NCBI GenBank assembly: GCA_965220385.1
Contig: OZ244825.1
Span: 4,836,001-4,900,000 of the forward strand
Origin: PCPOR2b sp965220385
Lineage (GTDB): Bacteria; Poribacteria; WGA-4E; PCPOR2b
Length of the DNA: 64,000 nt
Reading direction: 5' to 3'
The translations under genes were made by a program, and so were the position numbers. The notes under the pieces were generated by a model. It ran no database searches. It worked only from the letters and a program-made list of their open reading frames with translations, and had not been told where the DNA came from. This document shows positions 27,185 to 36,383 of the stretch, piece by piece (position 1 is the first letter of the stretch; each line of letters opens with the position of its first letter).

Positions 27185-27213
27185 TTGAAAAGGAGTTAAG
27201 ACCGTGATATGAT
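27185..27213 (+). promoter_or_regulatory. Candidate sigma-70 promoter for the FG-GAP gene
   Basis: TTGAAA (27185-27190) and TATGAT (27208-27213) are 17 bases apart, about 75 bases before ATG 27289. Confidence 0.55.
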
Positions 27214-27288
27214 ATATTTGCGTCATTGACAGTACCGGTTGTAAAAACGAGATCAAACAATGGGCACTTACATTAAAAGGAGTTTCCC

Positions 27289-28881
27289 ATGAAAGTCTTA
27301 CTGATCTGTATGGTTTGTCTGATTTTAGGAACCGGAACGGCGGCTATTATCTACGCCGCCGAAGTAGAAATTGTACCGGACGATAGACAGCAGGGTGAAT
27401 GGTTTGCATTCTCTGTCTCCATCAATGAGGGCATTGCTATCGCCGGGGCACCGTTCAAAGGTGGAAAAGGCGCCGCCTATATCGCGGTATTTGATAAAGG
27501 AAATTGGAGAGAGCAGGTAAAACTTGTCGCCGCCGACCTGGCAGCAGAGAACTGGTTTGGGTTCTCTGTATCCATCAGTGAGGGCACCGCCATCATCGGC
27601 GCACCCCTCCACAGCCTTGGCGACGTGAAATGGACAGGTGCGGCGTACATCTTTGAGCGCCAAGGCAAGAAAGAATGGAAAGAGAAGGCAAAACTCGTCG
27701 CCGAGGACGCAGTAGAAAAGGCTGAGTTCGGACATTCCGTAGCCATCAGCGGGGATACCGCCATCGTTGGCGCGTATCTCGACCCTCATGATGGGAAAAA
27801 CAAGGCTGGCTCTGCTTACATCTTCGTGAGCGAAAGAGGACAATGGGAACAGCAGGCAAAACTCACCCCTGACGATGCGGACGATGGAAAAAATTTCGGG
27901 AAATCCGTAGCCATCCACAAGCACATCGCCATCGTCGGTGCACACCTTGACAGTCATAGTGGTAGCAAATCCGGTTCAGCGTATATCTTCGTGCGCGATG
28001 GGAACAACTGGACGCAACAGGCAAAACTCACCGCAAGCGATGCCGCGGCACGCGACGAGTTCGGAATTTCAGTTGGTATCAGTGGCAGCACTGCCATCGT
28101 TGGCTCACCATTCGATGATGACGCGGGGGGCAAATCCGGTTCAGCGTATATCTTTGGGAACAATGGAGGAGTATGGACGGAGCGCGCGAAACTCACCGCC
28201 GCCGACGCCGCAGCGGGGGATGAGTTTGGCAAGGCCGTTGCTATTGATGCAAATCGGGCTATCATCGGGGCGCGATTACACGACGGTCGCAAACCAGATT
28301 CGGGCGCTGTCTACGCCTTTTCGCGGGTTGCTGGGGCATGGGTCGAGCAATCAAAAACCATACACAAGAAAGACGCGGAAGCAGATGAATTCGGAAACGC
28401 CGTCGCCATCAGTGAAGATTTCGCTATCATCGGAGCTTATAGAAGAAATCTCCCCGATAAGGGAGGAATGTGCTGTGATCTCGGAGTTGATGGTGGCTCT
28501 GCATATATCTTTCACACTGAAGAAGACCTCAACGCACCCCTGTCGGTTGAACCATCCATCTTGATGACGACCACGTTGGGACTGGTCAAGCGAAACGCGC
28601 TGTTTCAAAATTTCCCCAACCCATTTAATCCAGAAACATGGATACCGTATGTCTTAGCTCACGATGCGTCTGTGAATATTCGTATCTACGATATTCAAGG
28701 CCAACTTGTTCGTCAGATGGGGATGGGGCAGCAGCCAGCGGGAAGCTATCTGACCCGCGAAGCCGCGGTGTATTGGGATGGCAAAGACCAACTCGGAGAG
28801 GCGGTTTCGAGCGGCGTGTATTTCTACACACTTAAAGCAGACACATTCCAAGCAACCCGGAGAATGGTTATCCTGAAATAA
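27289..28881 (+). CDS. Secreted FG-GAP repeat protein with C-terminal sorting domain
   Basis: A 530-residue exported protein. Residues 1-24 form a signal peptide (cleavage likely after YAA). Seven FG-GAP-like repeats of about 50 residues follow, each with the pattern FG-x-SVAISG-x-TAIVGA and GSAYIF, predicting an integrin-type seven-bladed propeller. The last 90 residues start with FPNPFNPETWIPY and end in a FlgD-like Ig fold (GVYFYTLKADTFQATRRMVILK), as in Poribacteria and type IX-like secreted proteins. It is probably surface-attached or released and may bind ligands. AAAAGGAG precedes ATG 27289 and a strong terminator follows, so it is monocistronic. Confidence 0.85.
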   Translation: MKVLLICMVCLILGTGTAAIIYAAEVEIVPDDRQQGEWFAFSVSINEGIAIAGAPFKGGKGAAYIAVFDKGNWREQVKLVAADLAAENWFGFSVSISEGTAIIGAPLHSLGDVKWTGAAYIFERQGKKEWKEKAKLVAEDAVEKAEFGHSVAISGDTAIVGAYLDPHDGKNKAGSAYIFVSERGQWEQQAKLTPDDADDGKNFGKSVAIHKHIAIVGAHLDSHSGSKSGSAYIFVRDGNNWTQQAKLTASDAAARDEFGISVGISGSTAIVGSPFDDDAGGKSGSAYIFGNNGGVWTERAKLTAADAAAGDEFGKAVAIDANRAIIGARLHDGRKPDSGAVYAFSRVAGAWVEQSKTIHKKDAEADEFGNAVAISEDFAIIGAYRRNLPDKGGMCCDLGVDGGSAYIFHTEEDLNAPLSVEPSILMTTTLGLVKRNALFQNFPNPFNPETWIPYVLAHDASVNIRIYDIQGQLVRQMGMGQQPAGSYLTREAAVYWDGKDQLGEAVSSGVYFYTLKADTFQATRRMVILK

Positions 28882-28920
28882 CCCCGACATATCGTAATGA
28901 GCATCAAACCACCTTCACCC

Positions 28921-28950
28921 AGCCCGTATCACTCAGATACGGGCTTTTTT
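28921..28950 (+). terminator. Rho-independent terminator after the FG-GAP gene
   Basis: A 10-bp perfect stem (AGCCCGTATC, 28921-28930, with 28936-28945), loop ACTCA and a run of six T. Confidence 0.9.
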
Positions 28951-28985
28951 CTTACGATAGCTTTTAACCGTCCCCGAGGCACACC

Positions 28986-31730
28986 TTGAATCCTAATCAC
29001 AACGCGGATACATCACCTTCGTGGCAGGGTGCCAACAGTATCCAGAACACTATCGCAATTACCTGCTTCTTCCTCTCCGGCTTCGCAGGGTTGGCCTACG
29101 AAGTGGCGTGGATGCGAAAAACTTCCCTGATTTTTGGTTCTACGACCTTCGCCGTTAGCACGGTGTTGGCGGTCTTTTTCCTTGGACTCGCGGTCGGAAG
29201 CTATCTTTTCGGACGTATTGCCCAAGCGACCACACACCCCTTGAGGCTTTACGCGCTGATCGAGTTCGCGCTTGGGGGGTTGGCTTTAGCGAGTCCCTAC
29301 GCCTTTGACCTCGTGGACAACCTTTACGGTGGGCTTTACCGGGCTTTTGCCGACCACACCGTGCTCCTTTTCGGTTCGCGCTTTATCCTAGTTTCGCTCG
29401 TCGTGCTTCCCCCTACAATACTCATGGGCGGAACGCTCCCACTTTTCTGTCGTCAATATGTTACCAGCGACTCAAGAATCGCCAGCTCCGTTGGTGTGCT
29501 CTACGCGGTGAATACGCTAGGAGCGGCGTTGGGCTGCGTAGTCGCCGGACTGGTACTACTTCCGACAGTTGGGCTCCGCGTCACGGTGTGGATCGGTGCC
29601 GCGCTGAATATCCTTTGTGGGATAGCTGTTGCATCCCTGCGAACCATCGAAGCACCGTCCACCGTAACCTCGCACGGAAAGACACAATCTCCAACAGATA
29701 GTCCAGTGCTGATCTCGTTACTATTCTTTTCCGTTGGCTTCGTCGCCCTCGGCGGTGAAGTGCTCTGGACGCGCTATCTCGGACTTTTAATCCATAACAC
29801 CGTCTACACCTACACATTGACGTTGGCAGTGGTGCTGGTCGGCATCGTGCTCGGGAGCATCCTTGCTTCCCGGTTCTCAGATAAATCCACGATGCGAGCA
29901 CGGCATTTTGGCACGCTTCAGGTGCTAACAGGACTAGCGGTTCTTACCCTTATGACCCTTCCAAAGCACGTTTGGCAGGGGTTTAAAGGGGAACTGGGGC
30001 TTTATTTTCTCCTGCTTCTGCCCGCTGCTATCCTTTCAGGTGCATCATTTCCTCTTGCGGTGCGGATGGTCGTGAAGAACACCTCAATAGCAAGCATTGG
30101 CACGGGACGGATGGCGGCAATCAACACCCTAGGGGGTATCTTTGGAGCGCTTGTTGTCGGATTTCTGTGTCTACCCGCATTCGGCTTGAAAATCAGCCTC
30201 CTGCTCATCACAGGCGTGAGTTTGGCAACCGGGTTCGCCGCTTGGCTGTGGCTCGATCAAAACCTTTCTTGGTTGTTTCGGGGCACGGCTATTGTCATCG
30301 CACTACTCATCTGGATTGGGATTCCATTCGTCACCGGCACTCGAATCCCAGCCGATTTTCTCGGTGAACGTGGGAGCCTCGTTGCCTTCCGCGAAGGGGT
30401 CGGATCGAACCTCGCAATCATTCGTGACAAAGGCTTACTCACACTCGAAATCGATCGGTTGTGGCAGGGCGAAAACCGCAAGAACCAGCAGGTCATGGCC
30501 GCCCACATACCGATGCTTTTCCACCCGAATCCCCGAAGTGTGCTTGTAGTCGGTGTTGGAACTGGACAAACGGTGAGTCGTTTTCTGATGTACGACATCG
30601 CTCGCCTCGAATGCGTTGACATCGAGCCAACAATCTTTGAATTTATCCGAGAGCATTTCGACTCAGAATGGATGGACGACGGGCGGGTTGCACTGATCCC
30701 CGAAGACGGGCGTAATTACCTACAACACAGCAACATGAAACACGACGTGATCTCGCTGGAGGTCGGACAAATCTTTCGACCCGGCGTTGCATTCTTCTAC
30801 ACCGCCGATTTCTATCGCCGGGCTCGGGAGCGTCTCAATCCGGGCGGCGTCCTCGCCCAATTCGTGCCATCCCTCTTTTTCACAACCAACCAGTTTCGAA
30901 GCGTACTCCGAACCTTCCTTGAGACGTTCCCCCAGAGTGCCCTATGGTTTAACAGCTCGGAGCTCCTGCTAATCGGTGTTAATAGCGAGAGGATCAAACT
31001 CCATAGCATCGCCCTTGAACGAGTGTCAGCCAACAATCGCATCCACCAAGATTTGAGTTACGGCTATTGGGAGGGATCCCAAAATTGGCTCAATCGTCCG
31101 CCGGTGCTTCTCGCGGGCCACCTGATAGGACCGCGCGGACTGGATGAGCTAGCAGGAAACGCTCGTTTATATTGGGATGACCTCCCGGTTTTGGATTATG
31201 CAACAAGGCTCGTGCACAAAACAGAGCAGAATGAAATCCCACTCCTCAACGAGTTACGCAAGCATTTCGAGCCTGTCGCAGCTATAGCCGATTTTGAGCT
31301 CTCCCCCGATGTAACATCGCGCATTGAGGAGATGCGTAAAAAAAATCTCGGCGGGCTTACCGCCAGCGCTCTTGTCCGGCAAGCAAAGGCACTGAACCCT
31401 TCAAAAGACTACAAGCAGATGACTCAACTCTTATCAAAGGCGGTTCGCGCCAATAGGGAGAACTTTGATGCTAACCGAATACTTGGGGACGCGTTGATGT
31501 TCCAAGGCAAGTATAAGGAGGCAATCCAGCACTACGAGGGTGCACTACGCCTTCGGCCAAACCATGCAGAAACGCACAATAACCTTGGTTTTGCGTTGGG
31601 CCAGCGCGGTAACTTCATAGGAGCACTTCGTCACTTCAAAGAAGCGGTTCGGCTCCGTCCCAACTACACGGATGCCAAACGCAATCTTGCTCGCGTTCGT
31701 GCTATCCTGAAATCACCACCACAACGGTAG
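28986..31730 (+). CDS. Membrane-embedded spermidine synthase-like protein with TPR tail
   Basis: A 914-residue protein with three parts. Residues 20 to about 470 contain many hydrophobic segments (fused MFS/spermidine synthase type). Residues 500-690 form a Rossmann methyltransferase-like domain with VLVVGVGTGQTVS, ECVDIEPT and PEDGRNYL, as in spermidine synthases. Residues 800-905 hold TPR repeats (EAIQHYEGALRLRPNHAETHNNLG). The catalytic role is unknown; bacterial fusions of this type are common but uncharacterised. The start appears to be TTG 28986 with CGAGG upstream, since no ATG precedes the first membrane segment. Confidence 0.7.
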   Translation: MNPNHNADTSPSWQGANSIQNTIAITCFFLSGFAGLAYEVAWMRKTSLIFGSTTFAVSTVLAVFFLGLAVGSYLFGRIAQATTHPLRLYALIEFALGGLALASPYAFDLVDNLYGGLYRAFADHTVLLFGSRFILVSLVVLPPTILMGGTLPLFCRQYVTSDSRIASSVGVLYAVNTLGAALGCVVAGLVLLPTVGLRVTVWIGAALNILCGIAVASLRTIEAPSTVTSHGKTQSPTDSPVLISLLFFSVGFVALGGEVLWTRYLGLLIHNTVYTYTLTLAVVLVGIVLGSILASRFSDKSTMRARHFGTLQVLTGLAVLTLMTLPKHVWQGFKGELGLYFLLLLPAAILSGASFPLAVRMVVKNTSIASIGTGRMAAINTLGGIFGALVVGFLCLPAFGLKISLLLITGVSLATGFAAWLWLDQNLSWLFRGTAIVIALLIWIGIPFVTGTRIPADFLGERGSLVAFREGVGSNLAIIRDKGLLTLEIDRLWQGENRKNQQVMAAHIPMLFHPNPRSVLVVGVGTGQTVSRFLMYDIARLECVDIEPTIFEFIREHFDSEWMDDGRVALIPEDGRNYLQHSNMKHDVISLEVGQIFRPGVAFFYTADFYRRARERLNPGGVLAQFVPSLFFTTNQFRSVLRTFLETFPQSALWFNSSELLLIGVNSERIKLHSIALERVSANNRIHQDLSYGYWEGSQNWLNRPPVLLAGHLIGPRGLDELAGNARLYWDDLPVLDYATRLVHKTEQNEIPLLNELRKHFEPVAAIADFELSPDVTSRIEEMRKKNLGGLTASALVRQAKALNPSKDYKQMTQLLSKAVRANRENFDANRILGDALMFQGKYKEAIQHYEGALRLRPNHAETHNNLGFALGQRGNFIGALRHFKEAVRLRPNYTDAKRNLARVRAILKSPPQR

Positions 31731-31810
31731 CGGTGTATCACCTGAATTAAGCAAATTTCAATGTAAACTTTCAACTGCTCAGACTAATCATTTTGAAAAG
31801 GAGAAACAGA

Positions 31811-32665
31811 GTGAAAGTAGCAGCAAGATCCTTTAGAAATGCCCACGATTCCATCGACTATTGCCACAAACTGGGTGTTGATACGGCAATCATGGAATGT
31901 AGTCATATTCCCGGCTTGGATGAAAAGGGATACCTAGAGCCGGACGCCATCTCGGAAACGCTGGAAATTCTTGAGAACGGAGGTATTTCGTGCTCCGTGT
32001 TAGTGGGGAGACCCGTACCGGTCATCGGTAGAACCCCGCAGGACAACGAGGAACTTCACAACAGAATCAGGACTATCCAAGCTATGGGAGAGACAGGCAT
32101 TTCAACGCTGCTGTTGTTCATGCTAGAACGGGTCGAACCAAACGCGGATAGGAATGCACTTTGGCGATTCTTCGCTGACCACTACCGGCATGTTGTGGAG
32201 GCGGCGGCTGCAGCGGATGTCAATATTGCAATGCACGGCTTCTTTCCGCCGATAGGACTTGTGGACGGCAACGCTTTCTTCGCCCGTTCCTTTGCGGAAA
32301 TACCGGATATTCACAACGGTATCTGCTATGATCCCGGTATCATGGCTATCTGTGGCGATGACCCATTGGAGGGATTGGAAGCGTTCAAAAATCGGATACA
32401 CATGGTGCATATCCGAGATGTAACAGGGGATTGGAAAACCGTCGAAAACACCAAACACGAAGACTTCGAGCGCGATGCCTATGCGTTGGAAGTGTTTCCC
32501 GGAAAAGGGATAGCAAAGGTTGAGCAGGTTATGCGACGGTTACACGAGATCGGCTATCAGGGGGTTGTCCAACCTGAACATTTAGGTCCGCCCAGCGAAG
32601 CAGAACTGTTGCCAGCTGCAATGCAATTCTGCAAGAACATGATTCAAAGCTTTAAAAGAGTCTAA
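31811..32665 (+). CDS. Xylose isomerase-like TIM barrel, mannonate dehydratase-like
   Basis: A 284-residue TIM barrel with features of the UxuA/xylose isomerase-like group: NIAMHGFFPPIG, GICYDPGIMAICGDD, VHIRDVTGDW and VQPEHLGPP supply His, Asp and Glu ligands. Its length is shorter than classical UxuA (about 360-390). It could isomerise a sugar or dehydrate a uronate-derived acid. I use GTG 31811 as the start because AAAAGGAGAAA lies directly upstream; an in-frame TTG at 31793 lies before that ribosome binding site. It is separate from the main catabolic region. Confidence 0.7.
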   Translation: MKVAARSFRNAHDSIDYCHKLGVDTAIMECSHIPGLDEKGYLEPDAISETLEILENGGISCSVLVGRPVPVIGRTPQDNEELHNRIRTIQAMGETGISTLLLFMLERVEPNADRNALWRFFADHYRHVVEAAAAADVNIAMHGFFPPIGLVDGNAFFARSFAEIPDIHNGICYDPGIMAICGDDPLEGLEAFKNRIHMVHIRDVTGDWKTVENTKHEDFERDAYALEVFPGKGIAKVEQVMRRLHEIGYQGVVQPEHLGPPSEAELLPAAMQFCKNMIQSFKRV

Positions 32666-32830
32666 TAACGAACGGCGTGGAAACGCTTCTGTTGTTTTTA
32701 GAAATGGAGCACAAAAATGGGCGCAACCCATAGCGACTAGTATTGTCACACGAATTGCGCCCCTCTATCCCAACACCTGTTTCAACGCTAAAGTGGAGAA
32801 AAAGCGATAGCGTCACGCGGTTAAATACCT

Positions 32831-33460
32831 TTACTCGCGTTGCCTTTTGAGTTCAGCCCACGTGGTAGCTAACTTGTCCTTAGGTTCCACGCTTAAAATT
32901 TCTGCGAGATTGACGGTCGGTCCCCTGAAGCCAGGACCCGCGTTCGCTTCATCAGTATACTCATCTACTTCTACAATGAACTCGCCATCAACGAGTATGT
33001 TAAAGATCCCATTGTTGTGAAATTTGTTATACTGTGGCGTCACTTCAACGAATTCATCCTTGTCATCGAAGGTATATTCCAAAGCCCCTGGCGGCCTATC
33101 CTTGAATTCCCAGCCGCCATCACTGGTCCACGAGAAAGAGACGTTAATCATCTTCTCCGCGCCCCACGCTGCGTGATGATGGTCCCATTCGCCGAACCAC
33201 TCGATGTCCGTATTGCCCTCGTCTGCCACAGCGGGCCACTTGTCATTATCATCGACAATATGTTTATCGCCATCGACTGATTTGAAAATGAGTCCATCGA
33301 ACGCAATCCCCATACTGCCGCAGCATACTCTGGCATCCTTATTAAATTTTCCGGAGTGCTCAATCCGCAAAACATGTTCCCTCGCATGGATCGGACTAAA
33401 CGCACATATCCAAACGAAGACCAAAATGCCCAGCGTAACTCCTGCTATTAACAATCTCAT
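32831..33460 (-). CDS. Exported protein of unknown function
   Basis: A 209-residue protein with a signal peptide (MRLLIAGVTLGILVFVWICAFSPIHA, cleavage near residue 26). The mature part is rich in Trp, Asp and His (IEWFGEWDHHHAAWGAEKM) and in beta-type strands, with no family that I recognise. It has a well-formed ribosome binding site (AAGGAGG, minus strand at 33470-33476) and a consensus-like promoter, so it is clearly a real gene. The HHH cluster could bind metal (speculation). The gene lies next to the selenoprotein gene on the same strand but has its own promoter. Confidence 0.75.
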   Translation of the reverse strand: MRLLIAGVTLGILVFVWICAFSPIHAREHVLRIEHSGKFNKDARVCCGSMGIAFDGLIFKSVDGDKHIVDDNDKWPAVADEGNTDIEWFGEWDHHHAAWGAEKMINVSFSWTSDGGWEFKDRPPGALEYTFDDKDEFVEVTPQYNKFHNNGIFNILVDGEFIVEVDEYTDEANAGPGFRGPTVNLAEILSVEPKDKLATTWAELKRQRE

Positions 33461-33574
33461 CGAAATTTCCCTCCTTATTAGCAAGACACCCTAACAGACA
33501 CTTCGCCTTTTGGGCGAAGTGACATCTCCTGTGAGTCTCGACACGTTACATCCTAAAAAAGAGAAACGTAATTA

Positions 33575-33603
33575 ATTTTAGCATGGATTGTCTTTCAAGT
33601 CAA
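33575..33603 (-). promoter_or_regulatory. Candidate sigma-70 promoter for the 32831-33460 gene
   Basis: On the minus strand TTGACT (33598-33603) and TAAAAT (33575-33580) with a 17-base spacer. Confidence 0.6.
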
Positions 33604-33655
33604 TAATTTTTGCAAGTTTCCAATTTGAAACTAACGTACAAATTACACCTTGCTG

Positions 33656-35080
33656 TTACAGTCCTTTCAACGCCTCAATCAACTTAGCTGGATCTAAGCG
33701 ATCACCCAGCCGGACATCAAGAAATTTCCATAGGATTATTCCATTTTCGTCGACGATATAGTATAGTGGCCTCGCGATTCTGTGATTCAAGGGATCTGTC
33801 GCATTATAAGCACTGATAACCGTTGTCTCCGGATCTAATAGCTTTGGGAAGTCTGTTCGAAAGTCAGCAGCAATCTGATCAGAGGTAATAAAAAGAAGTT
33901 CAGCACCTACAGCGTGAATATCTTTATAAGTCCTTTGCAACTCTACAAGTTGCCTGAGACAGAATATTCACCAACGCCCACGGTCAAAAGCCAGTACAAC
34001 CTTTTGGCCCGTGTAATCGGTAAGAGCCCGACGCTTTCCGTTCTGATCGGGTAGGTTAAAAGCTGGAGCAACCACACCAACCTGTAAACCATCACCAATG
34101 GGAAGTTCTTCAATCTTAATGAGGGCAAGTTCAACTTCCAACTTTGCAACTTCACCCGCCGGAATGGGAGCAACGGTAATCTCCTGTTTCTCGTACTCTG
34201 GGATATCAATAATGAGAGTGAATTCCTGATCCGCAGATACGTTTTCAAATTCGAAACCCCCTGTCTGCTTTGTCAGCACATCACGGACACCGCCTGTCTC
34301 ATCAATCAGTTGAATGCGGATCCCGTCGAGAGGGACGCTCGTTTGTTGGTCCAATACCAACCCGCGGATGTGGGTAGAGGGAGGCGCTAATGCTTCAAGC
34401 ACTACGTTATCCAGCATCGAAACTTCACCCGCGCGGACCTGCACGGTTCGCTCAACCATTTCATAATCTGGTGCTATGATCTGAACCATGTAGGTTCCAG
34501 GTTTAATGTCATCGATCTGGTAACTACCATCAGGGTTAGCTTGGGCCGAGGCAACTGCAGCACCATTTTGTAGGACGCGGATGTGAATCTGCACGTCTTC
34601 AGCCTGCACCACTCGTCCTTGGATGCTACCATCTACAACTTCAACAATCACATCGTCAACTGGTACCTCTTTGTCCACCGGGGGAGGATCGACACTGACA
34701 TTGTTAACCGGTGAATCTTCTACGGCCGGAGGAGTGTCAACGGTAACATTGTCAGTTGGAGCATCGGCTACTATTGGGGGAGGATCGACATTCGTATTAT
34801 CAGCCGGAGTATCTCCTACTGTTCGAGGATTACCAACACTGACATTGTCAGTTGGAGCATCTGCCACTATTGAGGGAGGATCAACGCTGACATTATCAGC
34901 TGGAGCATCCGCCACTGTCGAGGGAGGATCATCAGCGCTAGTATCGTCAGTTGAGGAATCTTTTGCCACTGTGGGCTTATCAACGTTGGAATCTTCGCTG
35001 TCACCACAACTGAACCATACAATTAACACAGCCCCCAAGAGAATCCATATGGCCACTTGAGAGATAACCCTATTTATCAT
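33656..35080 (-). CDS. Envelope selenoprotein: peroxiredoxin-like domain with in-frame TGA
   Basis: Reading through the TGA at 33970-33968 as selenocysteine gives one 474-residue protein. Residues 1-25 form a signal or lipoprotein-like leader (IVWFSC). Residues 52-146 are six degenerate 16-residue repeats (PPSTVADAPADNVSVD type), a Pro/Asp/Val-rich stalk. Two carboxypeptidase-regulatory-like beta domains follow (about 152-230 and 237-320). From 335 there is an AhpC/TSA thioredoxin fold: APAFNLPDQNGKRRALTDY, then VVLAFDRGRW-U371-IF-C374-LRQLVELQ. Family members have WCPxC here, so U371 sits exactly on the redox cysteine. The frame continues unbroken through YYIVDENGIILWKF to the end. AAAGGAG precedes ATG 35080. 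If TGA were a stop, the domain would end at the active site. Confidence 0.85.
33937..33970 (-). promoter_or_regulatory. UGA codon and candidate bacterial SECIS element, peroxiredoxin-like gene
   Basis: On the minus strand the TGA is 33970-33968. A perfect 6-bp stem GCAACT/AGTTGC with loop TGTAG lies 15-31 bases downstream (33953-33937). The loop begins 21 bases after the TGA and has G at its second position. This fits the published bacterial SECIS pattern (loop 16-37 bases after UGA, G in the first two loop positions). Confidence 0.65.
34643..34927 (-). repeat. 48-base in-frame minisatellite inside the selenoprotein gene
   Basis: About six degenerate 48-base units encode the DAPxDNVSVDPPxxVA stalk. 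Units such as GATGCTCCAACTGACAAT are nearly identical in three places. The period is a multiple of three, so copy number can change without loss of frame. Confidence 0.75.
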
Positions 35081-35218
35081 AGCGACTCCTTTCTACAATC
35101 TTTTTAAAGTGTCGATGAACTTGGCAAGATCTATGCAATCGCCTGCTATTTATTAAGAAAATTCCCCATAGCTTACACGCTTCTTCCAAGGCAGATGGGA
35201 GGCAGTTGATATACGGAA

Positions 35219-35247
35219 ATTATAGCGCGGGCCCACAGTCGTGTCAA
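35219..35247 (-). promoter_or_regulatory. Consensus sigma-70 promoter for the peroxiredoxin-like selenoprotein
   Basis: On the minus strand a perfect TTGACA (35242-35247) and perfect TATAAT (35219-35224) are 17 bases apart. This is the strongest sigma-70 match in the window and implies high constitutive expression. The leader to ATG 35080 is about 130 bases. Confidence 0.8.
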
Positions 35248-35428
35248 GGTTGTGCCATTCTTAGCGTACCGAGCCAATCTATTGTTCATCACTCCCTCGC
35301 CGCCCTATATTTCAATTCTTGTAATTCTGATGTGTTCCTGCTACAATGGGATCCATAGTTACAGTAAAATGGGGTGCCCCAAAAGGGAGTATAAACACCG
35401 GGTTCAAATACAATGGAGGTTAATACCT

Positions 35429-36358
35429 ATGGGACAGTGGATTCAAAAAGCATCCATGCCGACCCCCCGCCACGATTTGCAGGCAATCACCGTCGGCAAT
35501 CAGATCTACGCGATTTCGGGCGGCGGAGATCTAACCTCAGAGGTGGTCGAAATTTACGATGTGGAGACTGATACCTGGAACCAAGGTCCCCCAATTCCTA
35601 CAAAAAGAGGGTGGTTTGGTGCAGTCTTGCTGAACCAGAAAATCTATACAATCGCAGGCAAAACTATACGCTCAGATGAGGAAAAAGCACGAACGGGCGA
35701 TCCCGCCAACTATGATATCCGGGATTCTGTAGAGGTACTCGACCTAGCGAGTCAAACGTGGGCAGCTCTCAAGTCAATCGCTGCGCCACGCGCCGGGCTA
35801 GCCGCTACACTCTGTAACGGGAACATATACGCAATTGGAGGGAACGCCATGAACAACGAAGTAAGAACTGGCGGCCCCCACCTCGATACAGTGGAAATAT
35901 ACGACCCACAGCACGATCATTGGTCGCCAGGAATCCCCATACCTACGCCGCTCCAAGGCCCCGCCGTTGCTACCGTGGACAACAGGATTTACGTCACGGC
36001 TGGAATAGGGGGATCTGAGCGCAAACCCAACAGCGGCACCTACATCTTCGACCCAAATCTAGGAAAGTGGGAGCAGCTTTCCCCAATCCCAACGCCGAGA
36101 TGCGACCCCGGTTCCCTAGCTGTCGACCGCAAAATCTACACCTTTGGCGGTTGGGGAAACGGCGGATACTACGATAACGTCGAAATATATGACATAGATG
36201 CAGATCGCTGGACCTCTGATACACCCCTGCCGGAGAAAAAGGCTTGGATGGCAACAGCTTTAGTGCAAGGGCGTATCTTTGTGATGGGCGGCGCATACCG
36301 ATTAGCAGACGACTCAGGCTACAAGTGGATCAACGACCTACACGAACTAGTCACCTAA
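35429..36358 (+). CDS. Kelch-repeat propeller protein
   Basis: A 309-residue protein of about six kelch repeats, each with a GG pair and spaced Tyr/Trp (for example IYAISGGG, VEIYDVETDTWNQGPPIPT, IYTFGGWGNGGYYDNVEIYDI). It predicts a six-bladed beta-propeller. Without a signal peptide it would be cytosolic; related proteins include N-acetylneuraminate epimerase and galactose oxidase-like propellers. I start at ATG 35429 with TGGAGG at 35414-35419. An in-frame ATG upstream at 35252 would add 59 unrelated residues. Confidence 0.8.
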   Translation: MGQWIQKASMPTPRHDLQAITVGNQIYAISGGGDLTSEVVEIYDVETDTWNQGPPIPTKRGWFGAVLLNQKIYTIAGKTIRSDEEKARTGDPANYDIRDSVEVLDLASQTWAALKSIAAPRAGLAATLCNGNIYAIGGNAMNNEVRTGGPHLDTVEIYDPQHDHWSPGIPIPTPLQGPAVATVDNRIYVTAGIGGSERKPNSGTYIFDPNLGKWEQLSPIPTPRCDPGSLAVDRKIYTFGGWGNGGYYDNVEIYDIDADRWTSDTPLPEKKAWMATALVQGRIFVMGGAYRLADDSGYKWINDLHELVT

Positions 36359-36383
36359 TGCCCATCCAAGAAGGTAGATTGCT

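Noticed and set aside
33656..33940. A separate 94-residue gene downstream of the stalk protein
   Set aside because: The apparent start is an internal TTG with no ribosome binding site, and the sequence is the second half of the same thioredoxin fold in the same frame.
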